DNA from: Membranipora membranacea
Taxonomy: Eukaryota > Bryozoa > Gymnolaemata > Cheilostomatida > Membraniporidae
Assembly: GCA_914767715.1 (NCBI GenBank)
Contig: OU612072.1
Coordinates: forward strand, 23,376,001 to 23,436,000
Reading direction: 5' to 3'
DNA length: 60,000 nt
The first letter of the stretch is position 1; each line of letters opens with the position of its first letter. Shown one piece after another: positions 1-12,100 of this stretch. The notes below the pieces were generated by a model. The model did not search any database. It was not told the DNA's origin and saw only the letters and a program-made list of their open reading frames with translations. Made by a program: the position numbers and the translations under genes.

Positions 1-759
1 CATTTTTCAGTCATTTTTCCCAACTTTAAAAAAACCATGCTCTGAAAATCGAACATCTCATACACATTTATATTTCATAGAATGATAAAAGAGGACAACT
101 TGAGCGGTTGAGAAAAGTTAAGAAAATTGTTTTTCCGGTGAAGCCAATAGTGTCAATTGGCCATTTAAAAGGTTGCCAAAAAGCTCTTAATACCAAATAC
201 GGGGAGGCACAACGAAACTTTAAATATATTGCAAATCTCTTTCTTATCTAGTTGGTAAATGGCAGGACAGAAGATTGTTAGACAATACATTATAAGTGAC
301 ACAATAAAACTTTTCAAGAAACGTGAATACTATACTTTTTATTTGAGGAACACACCACTCAAATAAAATGCTTCCAATTATATTTCCTAAATCTGCATTA
401 CGAATAACTTTTTTTAAATGTTGGCTTCAAATCTGAGCTACAGGTCATTCTCTACACCAATATATTTATTTATCAAAGCTAAAAAAAAAAATAACTGCCC
501 CCTTTTTTATCATTTATGCTATAATATTATTTAAATCAAACAAAAGACTAGAGTGACGGCTGTCCTGGTGGTCACCCGTGAAGATGATGATAAGTCGAAG
601 CACAAGTAAGCAGAGCGTCCGTTGTCGAGCATTGACCCAAAGGCGATCAGTAAGAGACTATATTCTGTTTACTTCATAAAAGAAAACAATCGGAATCAGA
701 GGATGAACCATCGAGCCCAATCAAAAAAGTATCATCTGCTGATTTAAAAACATGAAATT
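1..759. other. No gene recognised
   Basis: AT-rich sequence with many stops on both strands. I see no exon, promoter or named repeat here. The right end may belong to the degenerate LINE that follows. Confidence 0.5.
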
Positions 760-1200
760 TCTGACATCTAGATGTAATACTATTAGTACACGATAAAAAC
801 AACAGGGGACTAACTACAGATCCTCAGGGTGCCTGTTTTTTTGATGAGTTTGTCTAAGAGTAATTTTTTTATTGGATATTGTAAGTTGTCTGTGATCACT
901 GAGAAAGGTTTATAATCCATTGTGCAGTGATGAGATTAGATATTATAATTTATGGTAATTCTATTGAAGGCTGATGCAGAATCAAGGAAGAGCGAGAAAG
1001 CGAAGTTTGTCTGAGCTTTATCAATGAGAATGCTATGGTTGGTCATAACTGCATTTTGAGTCGAGTGGTTCATTCCTTCACATATGCAAGTTTGAATAGG
1101 TCCATTGGTGGTTGTTGTGTTTCTCAATGTTTGATGAATCTCTCCAGCATCTTACAAATGCAGCTTATATGGGCTATTGTTTGGTAATTTTCAAACCACT
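760..1200 (-). pseudogene. Degenerate LINE reverse transcriptase fragment
   Basis: Read on the minus strand, several RT palm motifs appear in successive frames. An NYQTIA..S.I.KMLER block near 1190-1130 matches the usual NYRPI.L.S...KLLER. It is followed by a DLFKLAYVKE-like stretch, then SLFLDSASAFNRITINYN (motif A region) near 1005-945. Near 835-770 comes AP*GSVVSPLLF, in which the usual PQG has become P-stop-G. Order and spacing fit a CR1/jockey-type RT. Stops and frame changes show a long-dead copy. The family assignment within non-LTR elements is inference. Confidence 0.65.
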
Positions 1201-1417
1201 ACCGCCATACAGCCAGATGTGTGCTTATTGAATTCTGTATAGCTCAAACTAATAATATGAGGCAGCAATCTCAGCATTGTAACCTAATTAGCATATAGTT
1301 TCACAAACTGATTGTCATAATCAGGGTGTGAAATTCAATATCAATTGTATCATGTGACATAGTTACCGTCTTACTAGCAGATATTATCAACAGCATCATC
1401 TAGTGGGTAATATTTAT

Positions 1418-1548
1418 GCCCTGATTTGAAGATCATTTTGTGCAAATGTTGTGCCCATTAGGTGAAAACTCGAAGGATAAGGCCTCAATAAGTCTTGGTG
1501 CTATACAGAATTCAATGAGTGGCAGTAATGTTTTAAGCTGAGTTGGTT
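1418..1548 (+). repeat. Dispersed repeat, copy 1 of a local family
   Basis: This roughly 130-bp stretch, from a CCCTGATTTGAA start to a GTGGCAG..GTTTTAAGCTG end, is repeated with drift at 1758-1890. Its right part recurs at 4820-4895 and, inverted, at 1192-1250. It may be an old SINE or the untranslated end of a LINE; nothing in it is coding. Confidence 0.4.
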
Positions 1549-1757
1549 TTCTAACTTTTAATGATAGCTTTTTAGTAAGAGTGTTTGTGTTGTATGGTAT
1601 TCAACAGAGCATGTGAAGAGTTTGGTAAAAACTTGTGCTAGCTGGCAGGCACAATTTTGTAATATAAATAATGCACACAGCCCATCTCTAGCACAACATC
1701 CTCATGGCCAGTCCAAACAGAATAGATCCACCCCATTGCTGATCATTGTTGATTACA

Positions 1758-1890
1758 TACCCTGATTTTGAATATGAGTTTGTGCAAATTATTATAGTTG
1801 ATAATTCTGATATTGAAGCCTCAGCCTTAGTTATCTTGGAGCTGTACTGAATGTAACTTTGCTTGAGTGGCAGCAGTAGTTTAAGGGCAA
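1758..1890 (+). repeat. Dispersed repeat, copy 2
   Basis: Same family as 1418-1548, sharing the CCCTGATTT start and the GAGTGGCAGCAGTAGTTTAAG end. It lies 340 bp downstream in the same orientation. A third partial copy is at 4820-4895. Confidence 0.4.
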
Positions 1891-2571
1891 GTTAAAACAC
1901 ACATACACAACTTGATTTTGATTGCCGATGCAGAGAGTGAGAGAGAAAGTATCATAAGGGCAGAAAAAAACATGTAGTGCCAAAACTTTGCTTTTCTTTT
2001 TACTTTTACAGAGGCAAAAGATTGTCAGTGATACATATTATAAACATAAGAATGGACACCAGTATACTTGGTTCGACTTTATGTCTGGCTGAGTCTTAGC
2101 TGCGCAGCCTGGTACACAATGTTTAGAACTGATGTCAGATCTGAAACTGTGAGGTTCCAAGCAATAACATGTAACAGTGTGATACCAAAGCACTCAAAAT
2201 TTGTTTCATCAATTGTTTATTACATAAATAATATAACAATCATCTTATGTGTCTATCAGTTCTCATAACAACTGAAGCCTTAAATTTATCTGATCTCCCC
2301 AAATATAGGCTAACCATTATATTGCAGGTGAAATGTGGGCTAATAAAAATTATACAGCTTGTAGGTCTCAATCATTCAATAAAATGACTTCGCACAACTG
2401 GAACCTCGTAACTTAAAACTATCACAAGATAATTAAATCTAGTCACCAGTATTGTGCTACGATTTCAGAATTTTAGGATATGGCATGGCTGATGAACAGG
2501 GTGCAAAAAAATCAAAGCATTAAATATACATATACCTTATCAATTATTGGTAAGAACTATGTTTATTTCAG

Positions 2572-3549
2572 ATCCAAGATCAGAGGATTCATATTTCCAC
2601 TTGGACTATGAGTTTAGATTTGATGAATAAACCGCCTTTATATACATATAACCTGACGGTGAATGTTAACAACAGTGTCACACGCTATGTCGAAATCAAG
2701 GTTATTGAAGAATACCTTTTGCAAAATGGAACTTATACTGAACATCAGACTAGAACGGTTGAAGGTTGGTCCTAAAATATCATGGCAATCATACATGTCA
2801 CAGCAGTTTAAATCTTAATATGTATCATCAAACTATGTAAGTTTGCCTCTGCATGTATTCATTTCTTTGCATGCAATTGCTTTATATGTGCCTATAACCA
2901 CAACAACTATGTCATGGTTCAATATGCAAATATTCATTTGAGCATAATTATGTAATATTGTGACTAGAAATACCATTATTGTTATGTCTCACCAATATTG
3001 ATCTGATGTATTATTTTCAAGATAAAGAGCAAGGAATTATTCCGCCTTGAAATATTTTGAATAATGAAAAATGTGGTCTTCAGTCGTACCAAGCCTTCTC
3101 ATCCCAAATGGAAAATGGAGATTCAGTGTATATCTTGCTGCACACAGGCACAAACTACACAGACTAGCATATCAGGTCACCTACACAAGGAGTGAGAGAT
3201 GTTTTATAAATTTTCATTCTAGACTAACTGTGAGCAATCCTATCACTTCTCATTTCATTCTCAATCTGTGATATTTAATGAGAATCAATGAGATGGAATC
3301 TAATACACTACCCCATAGATGTTAAAATTAACACAGGGAGATGCAAGATGCAGATGTAGATGCATGATATGCTCTATATAATCTGATGCCAGAAATATTG
3401 ATTTGTAAACAGCTCCAAATGCGCCTCAAAACTTGCAAGTTGAGAAGGTATCTGGCGAGCCTGTTCTAAAGTTAAGATGGGTCCTGGCCCCTGAATCTGT
3501 GCAGGATTCTGTAACGATAAAAGCCTGCTGGAAAGAAATGTGTCTCGCA
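2572..3549 (+). pseudogene. Inverted, broken copy of FN3 receptor exons
   Basis: Three exon remnants lie in order. 2572-2764 matches receptor exon 16277-16086, including LDYEFRF and EEYLLQNGTY. About 3070-3190 matches exon 15252-15109 (KWRFSVY.AA, AYQV.YTR). 3413-3549 matches exon 7964-7671 (VLKLRWVLAP, IKACW). Splice acceptors (TTTATTTCAG, TGTAAACAG) are still visible. The first exon is 193 nt instead of 192: an extra T after GATGAA makes TAA and shifts the frame. The last exon is cut by a minus-strand LINE beginning at a poly-T run at 3549. It is therefore a pseudogene or a dead paralogue of the 6-19 kb gene in opposite orientation. Confidence 0.8.
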
Positions 3550-4190
3550 AAGTTTTTTTTTTATTGCACTAAATTAATATACCAAGATGGATATTTAAAA
3601 ACATAAATGGTTATAAAAGGCAAAGGGACAACCAGATAGCCAGTCAAAGGCTAGTGTGAATCTGCCCAGCTCAAGTTTTCCTCCCCTACAGCAGGCAGAA
3701 GCATGCCAAACCAAAGCCGGCCTAGGCCGCCACCCACAGCCGCCCTGCAAGACCTGCCATGGCGACAGGCAGAGAAGCGACCTCCCATCTCAATAGGTAC
3801 CTGTTGTATAGTTCTATACCACTACACAACAAGGACCTTTCACCTCTATTGTTGTTGGTTTTAATTGGTTTCAGTTTATTTGATCGTGTATGATAATTGG
3901 GAGATTTTGAAAATTCATCTAGTTTTTCAGAACTATAAGTTTTTAAAAGCAATTTTAATATAGAATAATTGAATACCATATCGATCGGCATAATTTTAAA
4001 TTTTTTAAAATACATTGTGACACGAGAATTTGGTTTAATTTTGAGTATGACCCTTATGCTTTCATTTGGAATAATCAAAACACGTTTTAAGTCTGTTTTG
4101 TTTCCATGCCCCCCAAAACTCTAGACCGTATAATAAATGAGGATAAAAGAATGTATAATATGTCAATAAGAGTTTTTTGATGATGAAGAT
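3549..4190 (-). mobile_element. 5'-truncated LINE, C-terminal ORF2 remnant
   Basis: Minus-strand translation gives LYILLSSFIIRSRVLGG in one frame, then IIPNESIRVILKIKPNSR and a NYHTRSNKL...NRGERSLLCSGIELYN stretch. This is the pattern of the carboxyl end of CR1/jockey-like ORF2 proteins. The T-run at 3549-3558 is the A-tail on the element strand, so this is the element's 3' end. It inserted into a receptor-like exon remnant and truncates it. Confidence 0.65.
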
Positions 4191-4194
4191 GTGA

Positions 4195-4830
4195 CCTTGG
4201 AGTAGAGGTGGAACAGGTTAAAGACGTTCACCTTTTCTGCAGCAAATGAAATTCTAGGAAAACCAGGATGGAAACATCAAGATTGGTTTGATCAGGATGA
4301 TGTGGAGTTGAATGCATTGCTTGATGCAAGAAATAAGGCGAAACTGAAAGTACTACAGAGAAAGACTAGAAGTAACGTTGACAGACTAGCAAAAGCCAGA
4401 AGTATACTAGAGAGAAGAAGTCTGAATGGTGGGAGGAAAAAGCGAAAGAACTCCAACGAGCAGCTGATAAAAATGACATGAAGGCATTTTACAATGGTAT
4501 TGGCCACAAAATAGCGGTACTGCCCAGTTGCTTGATGAGGATGGTGAGACAGTATTGACAGCGAAGGATGAAACCTTAAAAAGGTTTGCACAGCATTTAG
4601 ACCACCTGCTGAATGTACCCAGGACTGTCACTGGATCATGAAGCTCTAAGCAGTCTCACAGACATGCCGCCTGATGAAAGTCTGGATGACACGCCAAGCT
4701 TTGATGGACACACACGCCAAGCTTTGTGTGGAAGCATGGCGGACTGAAGTTAAAAGAAAGACTGCATGACCTGATTGTTTTCACCTGGAAGAACGAGCAG
4801 ATTGCAGCCTCATTTTTTTAGTTTTGAGCT
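4195..4830 (+). mobile_element. Degenerate LINE ORF2 fragment (linker to RT)
   Basis: The plus strand encodes, with frameshifts, HQDWFDQDDVELNALLDARN, then SEWWEEKAKELQRAADKNDM and KAFYNGIG, then LLDEDGETVLTAKDETLKRF and AQHLDHLLNVP. This is the linker between endonuclease and RT in a LINE group that also supplies the endonuclease piece at 38956-40029. Further on, CVEAWRTEVKRKTA-like and LIVFTWKNEQI pieces follow. There is no intact frame. Confidence 0.6.
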
Positions 4831-5968
4831 ACACAGAATTCTATAAGCACACTTTTGGCTGTGTGGCAGCAGTGGTTTAAGCTGTTAAGATGTAACCAGT
4901 TACAACATTAAACGGACTCATCTCCTATATAGGGTCTGTTTACGAATGAGAGGTACTGCTGGTTTGTCATTTATCTTATGGTAACTTGGATATCAGTGTG
5001 TGCCATGATAAACACTGCGGATATATACGAGAATATAGTGAGCATCCTCATTAATTCATTATATGAAAACAAACAATGAAAATATTCTGCCTAAAGTTTT
5101 ACAAAATTTCACTTTTTCGCTTTTTTTCATGGCTTCTGTTGGCGCTGATGACTTGACCATAATTGTGGTTTGATATAACCAATCCATATTTTACTATTAG
5201 TATTAGTGTAATTGTATATATTGCCTGTCTATCATGTAACTGGTGGCCATGTTAAAGAGGATCCAGAGTAACTTGTTTGGCTCAGACTCCAATTAAGGTG
5301 GAGTTTTGTATTACTGTCTTATTGACAACAGTGAAACAATCACTGTCTGGCTAATTAATAAGACTATCAGACAAGGACAAAGTGATAATGACAACAGGAT
5401 GACATTGTGATATTGTGCCCCTTTTGTAGCCTTACTCGCGGTGCAATTTGAGTTCATTTTTTATGAGTTGTCCATCAGAAGCAAACTCAGCAGTTTTTTG
5501 TAGCCTTTCACCAAGGCTAAACATCATAAGTGAAAGTTGATTTTCTCTATTGACGGAAAAACGTTAAAAAGTTTTGTATCAAGGAACAGGAACCATAGAT
5601 CCTCTCCTTTCTCAATATATCCAGGCACTAGGGATGCAAACTTTTCCTCAATCATTGTATCTTAATTCCATTATTATATACATACTGAGTATGATGGGTG
5701 ACTAAATAAGGTAAGTCTTTCAGAGTAGAAGGGTACTCTCAGTAGCAGGCTACTTACTCAGGGAACTGTGATGTACATACGACCAAAGATTTGTCACTGG
5801 AACATGTATTAGCCAAAACACCTCTCAGAGTATGCGCTTCAAGGCTTTTCAAACAATAGTGGCAAAAATAATAAGGAAATGAAACACTCTTCCAAAACTG
5901 ACCAATTCATCATCTGTTGCAACAAAGTGCTAATGAATTGTGATTCATGGTATAGAAACCTCATTCAA
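4831..5968. other. No gene recognised; probable 3' flank of the receptor gene
   Basis: The left edge carries a copy of the dispersed repeat at 1418-1548. I see no coding structure in the rest. Because the receptor gene ends at 5969 on the minus strand, part of this stretch is presumably its 3' untranslated region, but I could not choose a polyadenylation site. Confidence 0.4.
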
Positions 5969-6191
5969 TTAATAGTGTTGTCTATTTGGGAAGGTCTGAT
6001 TACTAAAACCAGCGATGCTTCCCTGACGGCTGTCTTTGCGGCTGTCCTGATGACTGCGGCTTGCACGCTCTTGGACGATTGATGCAATTGCGACTCTCTG
6101 GGCAGCTTCTTTTATGAGCTCCTCGTGAAGTTGGTCACCAGTCATAGCCTCAACATCCATCTTCGCCTCAGCGATGGCCACTCGCCTCCTG
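5969..6191 (-). other. Cytoplasmic-tail exon of the receptor
   Basis: About 73 residues follow the membrane helix. After RRR comes a likely helix rich in Glu, Ala and Ile (MTGDQLHEELIKEAAQRVA), then a Ser/Arg/Gln-rich segment with HQDSRKDSRQGS, ending FPNRQHY-stop. There is no kinase or TIR domain, and the only tyrosine is the last residue, so an ITAM or ITIM is absent. Confidence 0.75.
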
Positions 6192-9100
6192 CTGAACTTC
6201 CTATGAACAGGAAATCACTGAAAATCACTGAAATCATATTGAATTAACAATTTTTGTATCGCAGGAAAGTATCAATGTTAAACAGCTATTCTTGAAGTTA
6301 ATACAACAAAGTGGGGAAGTTTATCAATGAGGCAAGGATCCAAATTCATTTGAGTAAAACCTCAATTAGAGCTCATGCTAGATTTGAGTTTTTGAGACGA
6401 TGATAGGATAATTTTTATCAAACATATCAAAGAGTGAGATTTCAGATACACAGATAGACTGATTAATTTACACAATATCAGCGAAAATAATCTGATAGTT
6501 TTTTTGACACTGTTTAGTAGTTTTTGGGTAGCAGTTTTGCTCTTAAAGTCAAATAGATACTCACACAACAAATATCCAAGCTGCTAATAATATCAATATG
6601 CAGGATCCCCCAACAGCAGCAAACAGCAACGATTGAACTGCTTTCTCTTGAGTATCTGAAATATTATGTGTGCTGGGACAAGTGGTAACATTAACCTTTC
6701 CTAACTACAATTAAAGAGTGCTTATGTTACAATGGATGAGTTATGTAATGCAATGTGTATAGCCAATTACTATAGCGCATCTTAAAAGACATAGAAAAGT
6801 GTTTTTCAAGTCTAGATTCGTTCTTTTTATAACTAACATACCTAAACAATCCTCTCCAGTTATCCATTCACCATCCTCACATTGCCATAAATTATGCCCC
6901 ATGGGAACTTCGTACCCTTCAGGACAAGATAGGTTATAGGCCCCTCCACTCTTAAATTCAGTAACAAATGTTTCGTTCAGGTCAACCAGAAAGCCTTTGG
7001 CACCCAGAGCGTCTGGAGATAGGCATACTTTATCTGGAAAGGCAAATATACTTAGTTACTCATGAAAAGACTTAGTTTGAGGCTGCTATTTTGTATCATA
7101 TCTTATTCTCCATTTTTATTCTATCATGTGAGCGAAATCAGTTTTAGAATCCAAATATTGAGGAAGTTATGGCCTCTCAAACATCCGCTTATTCGCAATG
7201 CCGATTGATGGCCACCAGACCACCCTGGAAGTTTGAGAGGCCATAACTTCCTCAATATTTGGATTCTGAAGCTGGAATTGCTCACATGAATATAATATGG
7301 AGAATAAGATGTGATACAGAATGGAAGCCTCAAACTAAGTCTTCAAATGTAAAGAATTCGTTGAGAGCACGATGAACATGATAGAAAATAATTACACGGG
7401 TTTAAAAGCCATTGACAAGCTAATCACTTTGGATTACAGAAGGGTTATTCTTATGTTTGTGGTTGATTATGAAGTTGAAAATAGTTTACAATCAAATGTA
7501 AATGTAGATCATGAATGTTTTCATGTTATGAATTATTTGAAAACAACTATGATCTAACAGACAGTATCAAAACACACTTATGAGAACAGATCTAATCTGA
7601 GTGGGGGATAGCTGTGCGACTCTCAATGCACTTACTGTTTTGAACGTCTTGCCAAGTTCATCGAACTTACTTGTCCTATAATAAACCGCCATGCTTTCTG
7701 GTCCTTTGGTCCCATAGCTAGCTGCTGAGAGGGTAAATTTATATGTCACTTGCTGTACCATTGTTTCTATATTGAATTCAAAGACTTCAGGGATCATATC
7801 ACCCTCCCGCTCCAGTTTGACTAATTTCGCTGGACAAATCTCATTCCAGCAGGCTTTAATCCTCACAGACTGTTGCTCTGATCCAGGGGCCAGAACCCAC
7901 CTTAACTTGAGAACTGGCTTGAGAAATACCTTCTCAACTGTCAAGTTTTGAGGTGGACTTGGAGCTGTTTAAAATAAAACACGCTAGGGTTATTTCGGAG
8001 GCTTAGTATGTATTACGAGATCACATGCATCATAGTTTGTATTTCCAATTTGCATAACTGATTTGTATACCAATGATGGGTATTGTGGCTGTGTAATAAT
8101 ACAATTCTTAAATACCACAGGCTGAACCTCGTAATGTTATTCATGATGAGAAAATGGCAGGATATGAATTCTGACAAGTTTGAATGGGTGCTCCAAGAGC
8201 TGTCACCACATACGGTATAACATTTCGGTGTGGTTAGTCAAGCTTGTTTTGCCATAACTGCTCACTTGCACTGATAAGGTGTACTTCACTCCAGGGTTCA
8301 ACAAAAGCTAAAATCACACAACATAACCTTTTAATAGCAAAAAAAGTGTGTCAATCATTCTGGTGCATTGGTATTGGTATCTTATGTCATAAAAGATTAT
8401 TCATCATATTCGATGAATAGTTTCTTATGACTTAAAATAAAGACAACAATAATGCTGTTTGATGACAAAGACTATGGAACTATATTTATTATGGAACCAA
8501 AAAATAACTGAATCCTACACAACAATAACTGTCATTTTATTCGATAAATTTGATTTAAAAACATTATTTCTGCATGAATACTTTTAAAACTTTGAACTGT
8601 TGAACTGTGTGTATTTATTGGGTCAACTATAAGATGAATAAATGAACATGGAACACTGAACATTTAGACAATACAAGACAAACAAACCTCTTTTCTGTCT
8701 CTGTTTGGACTAAGAATAGGTGGGGAGCTGTACTTTGATTGCAGAGATTCCACTGGTACACATGAGACGTTAAGTAGACTGTAGTTCTGTGATGGTGAAG
8801 GTGAGGCTTGAACTTTGTACACTATAAGGTTCCCTCTTCTTCTCAACCATTTCACAGTAAGTGCAGGGTGAACAGGAACTGAATATAAGGGAATAAGTTT
8901 TAATTACTTTTTTATTTAGCTCAATTAATCTGAAATCATTCATGTGGAGCTAGTTATTTTTGTATTACAGGCAGTGTGGAATCAGGATTATGTTGAATTG
9001 TAGAAAGTTGGGTGTGCATGAAAGTAGAGTGCTGATCTTGACCTTTACTAATAACATAATAATAATGAATTGGCTGCAGCGGCAACTTTGCAATAGAACT

Positions 9101-12100
9101 CACATGTTGATGCGGAAATTGCTCTTGAGATGGTTGAATTCATCTGTCCATCACCGGAAGTAGCCCAGATCCGGAATGTGAACAATGTCCCAGTATTTAG
9201 ATTGTCAACAGTGTAACTGTTTACTGAAGAATCAACTGAAAACTGCAATAAAGTGATCGATGATAATTATAACCGACTGAATGAAATTGCAGTAGGTCAA
9301 GAAAGCTACATTGCCATATCCAAAAACGCTGATTATGTAGCCAAGGTCATCCTACGTTAAACACGAATGTATCCAATGGAGCGGGAATAAATGCATCAGT
9401 TGTAAGAAATTGAGTCCTTACCAACATAGTGCCATCGCTCCAAGAACAACTAATATGTGTAGCAGAAGTGATCTGATTTTCTATATTTGTCCATTCCAAT
9501 TTGATTTGACTCTCATTGGGGTGTGGGATAGGTGTAGCACCGAGGAAATTCAGCGGGAATATATCTGTGAAATATCATGTGTAATATAAGTGGAAGCTGA
9601 ACAAGTAATGTACTGTGTAGTGTATAAATGACTGAGGGAGCTACTATCACCATGTTTACATTAAGAGTAAAACATTGAAAGTGCACTGTGTTTTGTCACA
9701 TTGTAAGACCTGTTGTATTTTCACAAGCCAAATTAGTCAGATAAAAACTCCCAGAAAAAATCTTCTTCACTTAGTTTGACCAGGGCTGTCATGATCTTCT
9801 TTCAATAAATTTGATAAGCCGCTTGTTTACTTAGTCATTCCAAATGTTTTAAATGTGTAAAATCGGTATCATAAACAAACACAAATACTGGGAAAGTGAA
9901 ACTCAGCGAGTCCGAATCAGATCTGGCATCTGCCAATCAGATGAGTGCAATCTCATGGTTACAAATTTGAATGTCTTACCAACGCGGCGATTTGTAAATA
10001 TAGTCACAACTGTACCATTCTGATGGTAGCCAATTAACTGCGCTGTGACATTGTAGGTTAGCCCGGCTAACCACCTAAGCTAAAACAACAGAGTCGCAAA
10101 TTGATTAATCTTCATATTATACAATATCTCTCACCTTTATGTAGATATCTTTGAACATTTCCAAAACAGGCATTGCAATTTGGAGGCTACAAGATATCAG
10201 TTAATTTTGATAACCTATTCTTATGTTCATGATTATTTTTAAATGGTGGTCTCCTTTCATTTATTCATATAATGATTCAAGCAAATAATGTTTATTGTCA
10301 CGCTTTTAATTGAATGTCTGATTTCTATGATTCAAATACACTTCATACAAACATAGGCTTACCTGGCGTATATAGAGACTGTTAGTGTCTTCAACTGCAC
10401 ACAATTGTCTGCCAGATAGATCTTCAGACACAGAACCGCTAAGTTCACAAGTTATACTGATATATTGTAACCTGGTCTTGTTTGTCTCTTCAAAGTTCAG
10501 CTCAATCACTCTGTAACCCTCATCAGTGTCTGAGAAGATAGATCCCACAGAAGGGATGAGTGGCGCTGTAACCGGAGCTGTAGGTAAATATCATACCAAT
10601 TGTTACAAGCAGAATTTGGCATATCATATGCACATGTAGTTTAAACGCTTAAACTGATGCATTTTATGACAATAATAACCGAAGCTACAATATCCGTTAA
10701 CTTTTCTCCCTTCCAAAGAATCAGCATAGAATAACCTCCTTGTGCTGCATGCATATTGAAACAAAAACTCAACAGGTGAGACTTACCTGACACATTGAGA
10801 TTTATAACATCACTCTCGACACCGAAAGATTTGATGCTGCATGTTATATGGTACTTGACCCCTCGGTTTAAAAGAAACTGCAACGCAAAAACGAGATTAA
10901 AGATATGTTAATAATACATTAAGCTTTATTCATCACATCCGTGATGTAACACATTGGTCCAGTCATGCATCCACTCATGCCAGTTTTCTTCTCATTGCCT
11001 GATGTTTAATCATGCAGATAAAAGGGATTATGATTTCAACCTCCCTTAATATAGATATCATGTGTCTTTGTTGCTTATCAAATTACATGACCTAAGTCAT
11101 GAATACCTTGAAACCTTGCTCATCCATTTTCCTCTGTCTGCACTCTCCAAATTCAGCCACTGCAGCATGCTCTGTATTGCATGTGACATTAAGTATACCA
11201 TGTGAGTTGTGTTTACCGAGTAACAACTTATGTACATCAAAGCCATTCTCTGTGCCTTCCTTACTAAATTTCACAACTGACAATATCGGAGCTATGCAGG
11301 AAAAGAAAGAGACATAACTGCTGTAATAAATACCTTTTCATGCGCTTGTATTGTTTTAAAATACATATTTAAGTTTTCGATTAATGCATTTAAACATGAG
11401 CAGAACATAAATGTCCAAGCCTTGCTAACAATGTTTCAAGTTTTTTTGTGATGCTTATAATATGATGTGTATCTAGGTAGACAACTCAAATAACATTGAT
11501 TGGTATTTAACGAAGTCGAATGTCAACTATTCTCCTTCGATTCCTATTTACTAGTTCGTTGAGAAGAATTTGTAGATATTCCTTGACGTTCTAGCCTTAA
11601 TGACAATGGGCACTGTCAACAAGAAATTTTATAGAAGCTAACAAGCATTAAAAATTGTTTTATTTAAGAAATTTTCATTCCAAAGTTACCGATTGCATAT
11701 CAAGGTATGAACCAGATAAAACATGAACGTGTAAATCATTGGATTTATTCACATTCATGTGTCAATGCTAACTAACACATACCAACTCTTAGGTCCTGTT
11801 TGTAAGGCACACTTGTTTTGCTGTAACTGCTGACTTGAACTGATAAAGCATACTTTACTCCAGGATTCAACAACAGCTACAATCACGTGATACAGTTGTA
11901 TGAAAACTCAAGTTCTAGAGTTGCTCATTAAAATATATGCATCCACTCACAATCTTTTTTTGCAAAACACCAAAATAGTTGTATCAATGTCTTTTCCCAG
12001 AATACTGGTGGATATGGTTCCAGGTTGTGCCATGCATAAGCTTTGCCATTATAAACAAAAGAAACGCTCACAAACATAAAATTTTGATGTAAGTTCACAG

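Noticed and set aside
4292-4631. Minus-strand open frames of 74 and 99 codons
   Set aside because: Antisense shadows of the LINE ORF2 fragment on the plus strand.
7124-7333. 69-codon minus-strand frame
   Set aside because: Lies wholly in the foldback element and reads the two inverted arms.
10306-10548. Separate single-exon genes in the 7.5-16.6 kb region
   Set aside because: Each such frame is an exon of the one receptor gene extended into introns; splice sites and phases join them.
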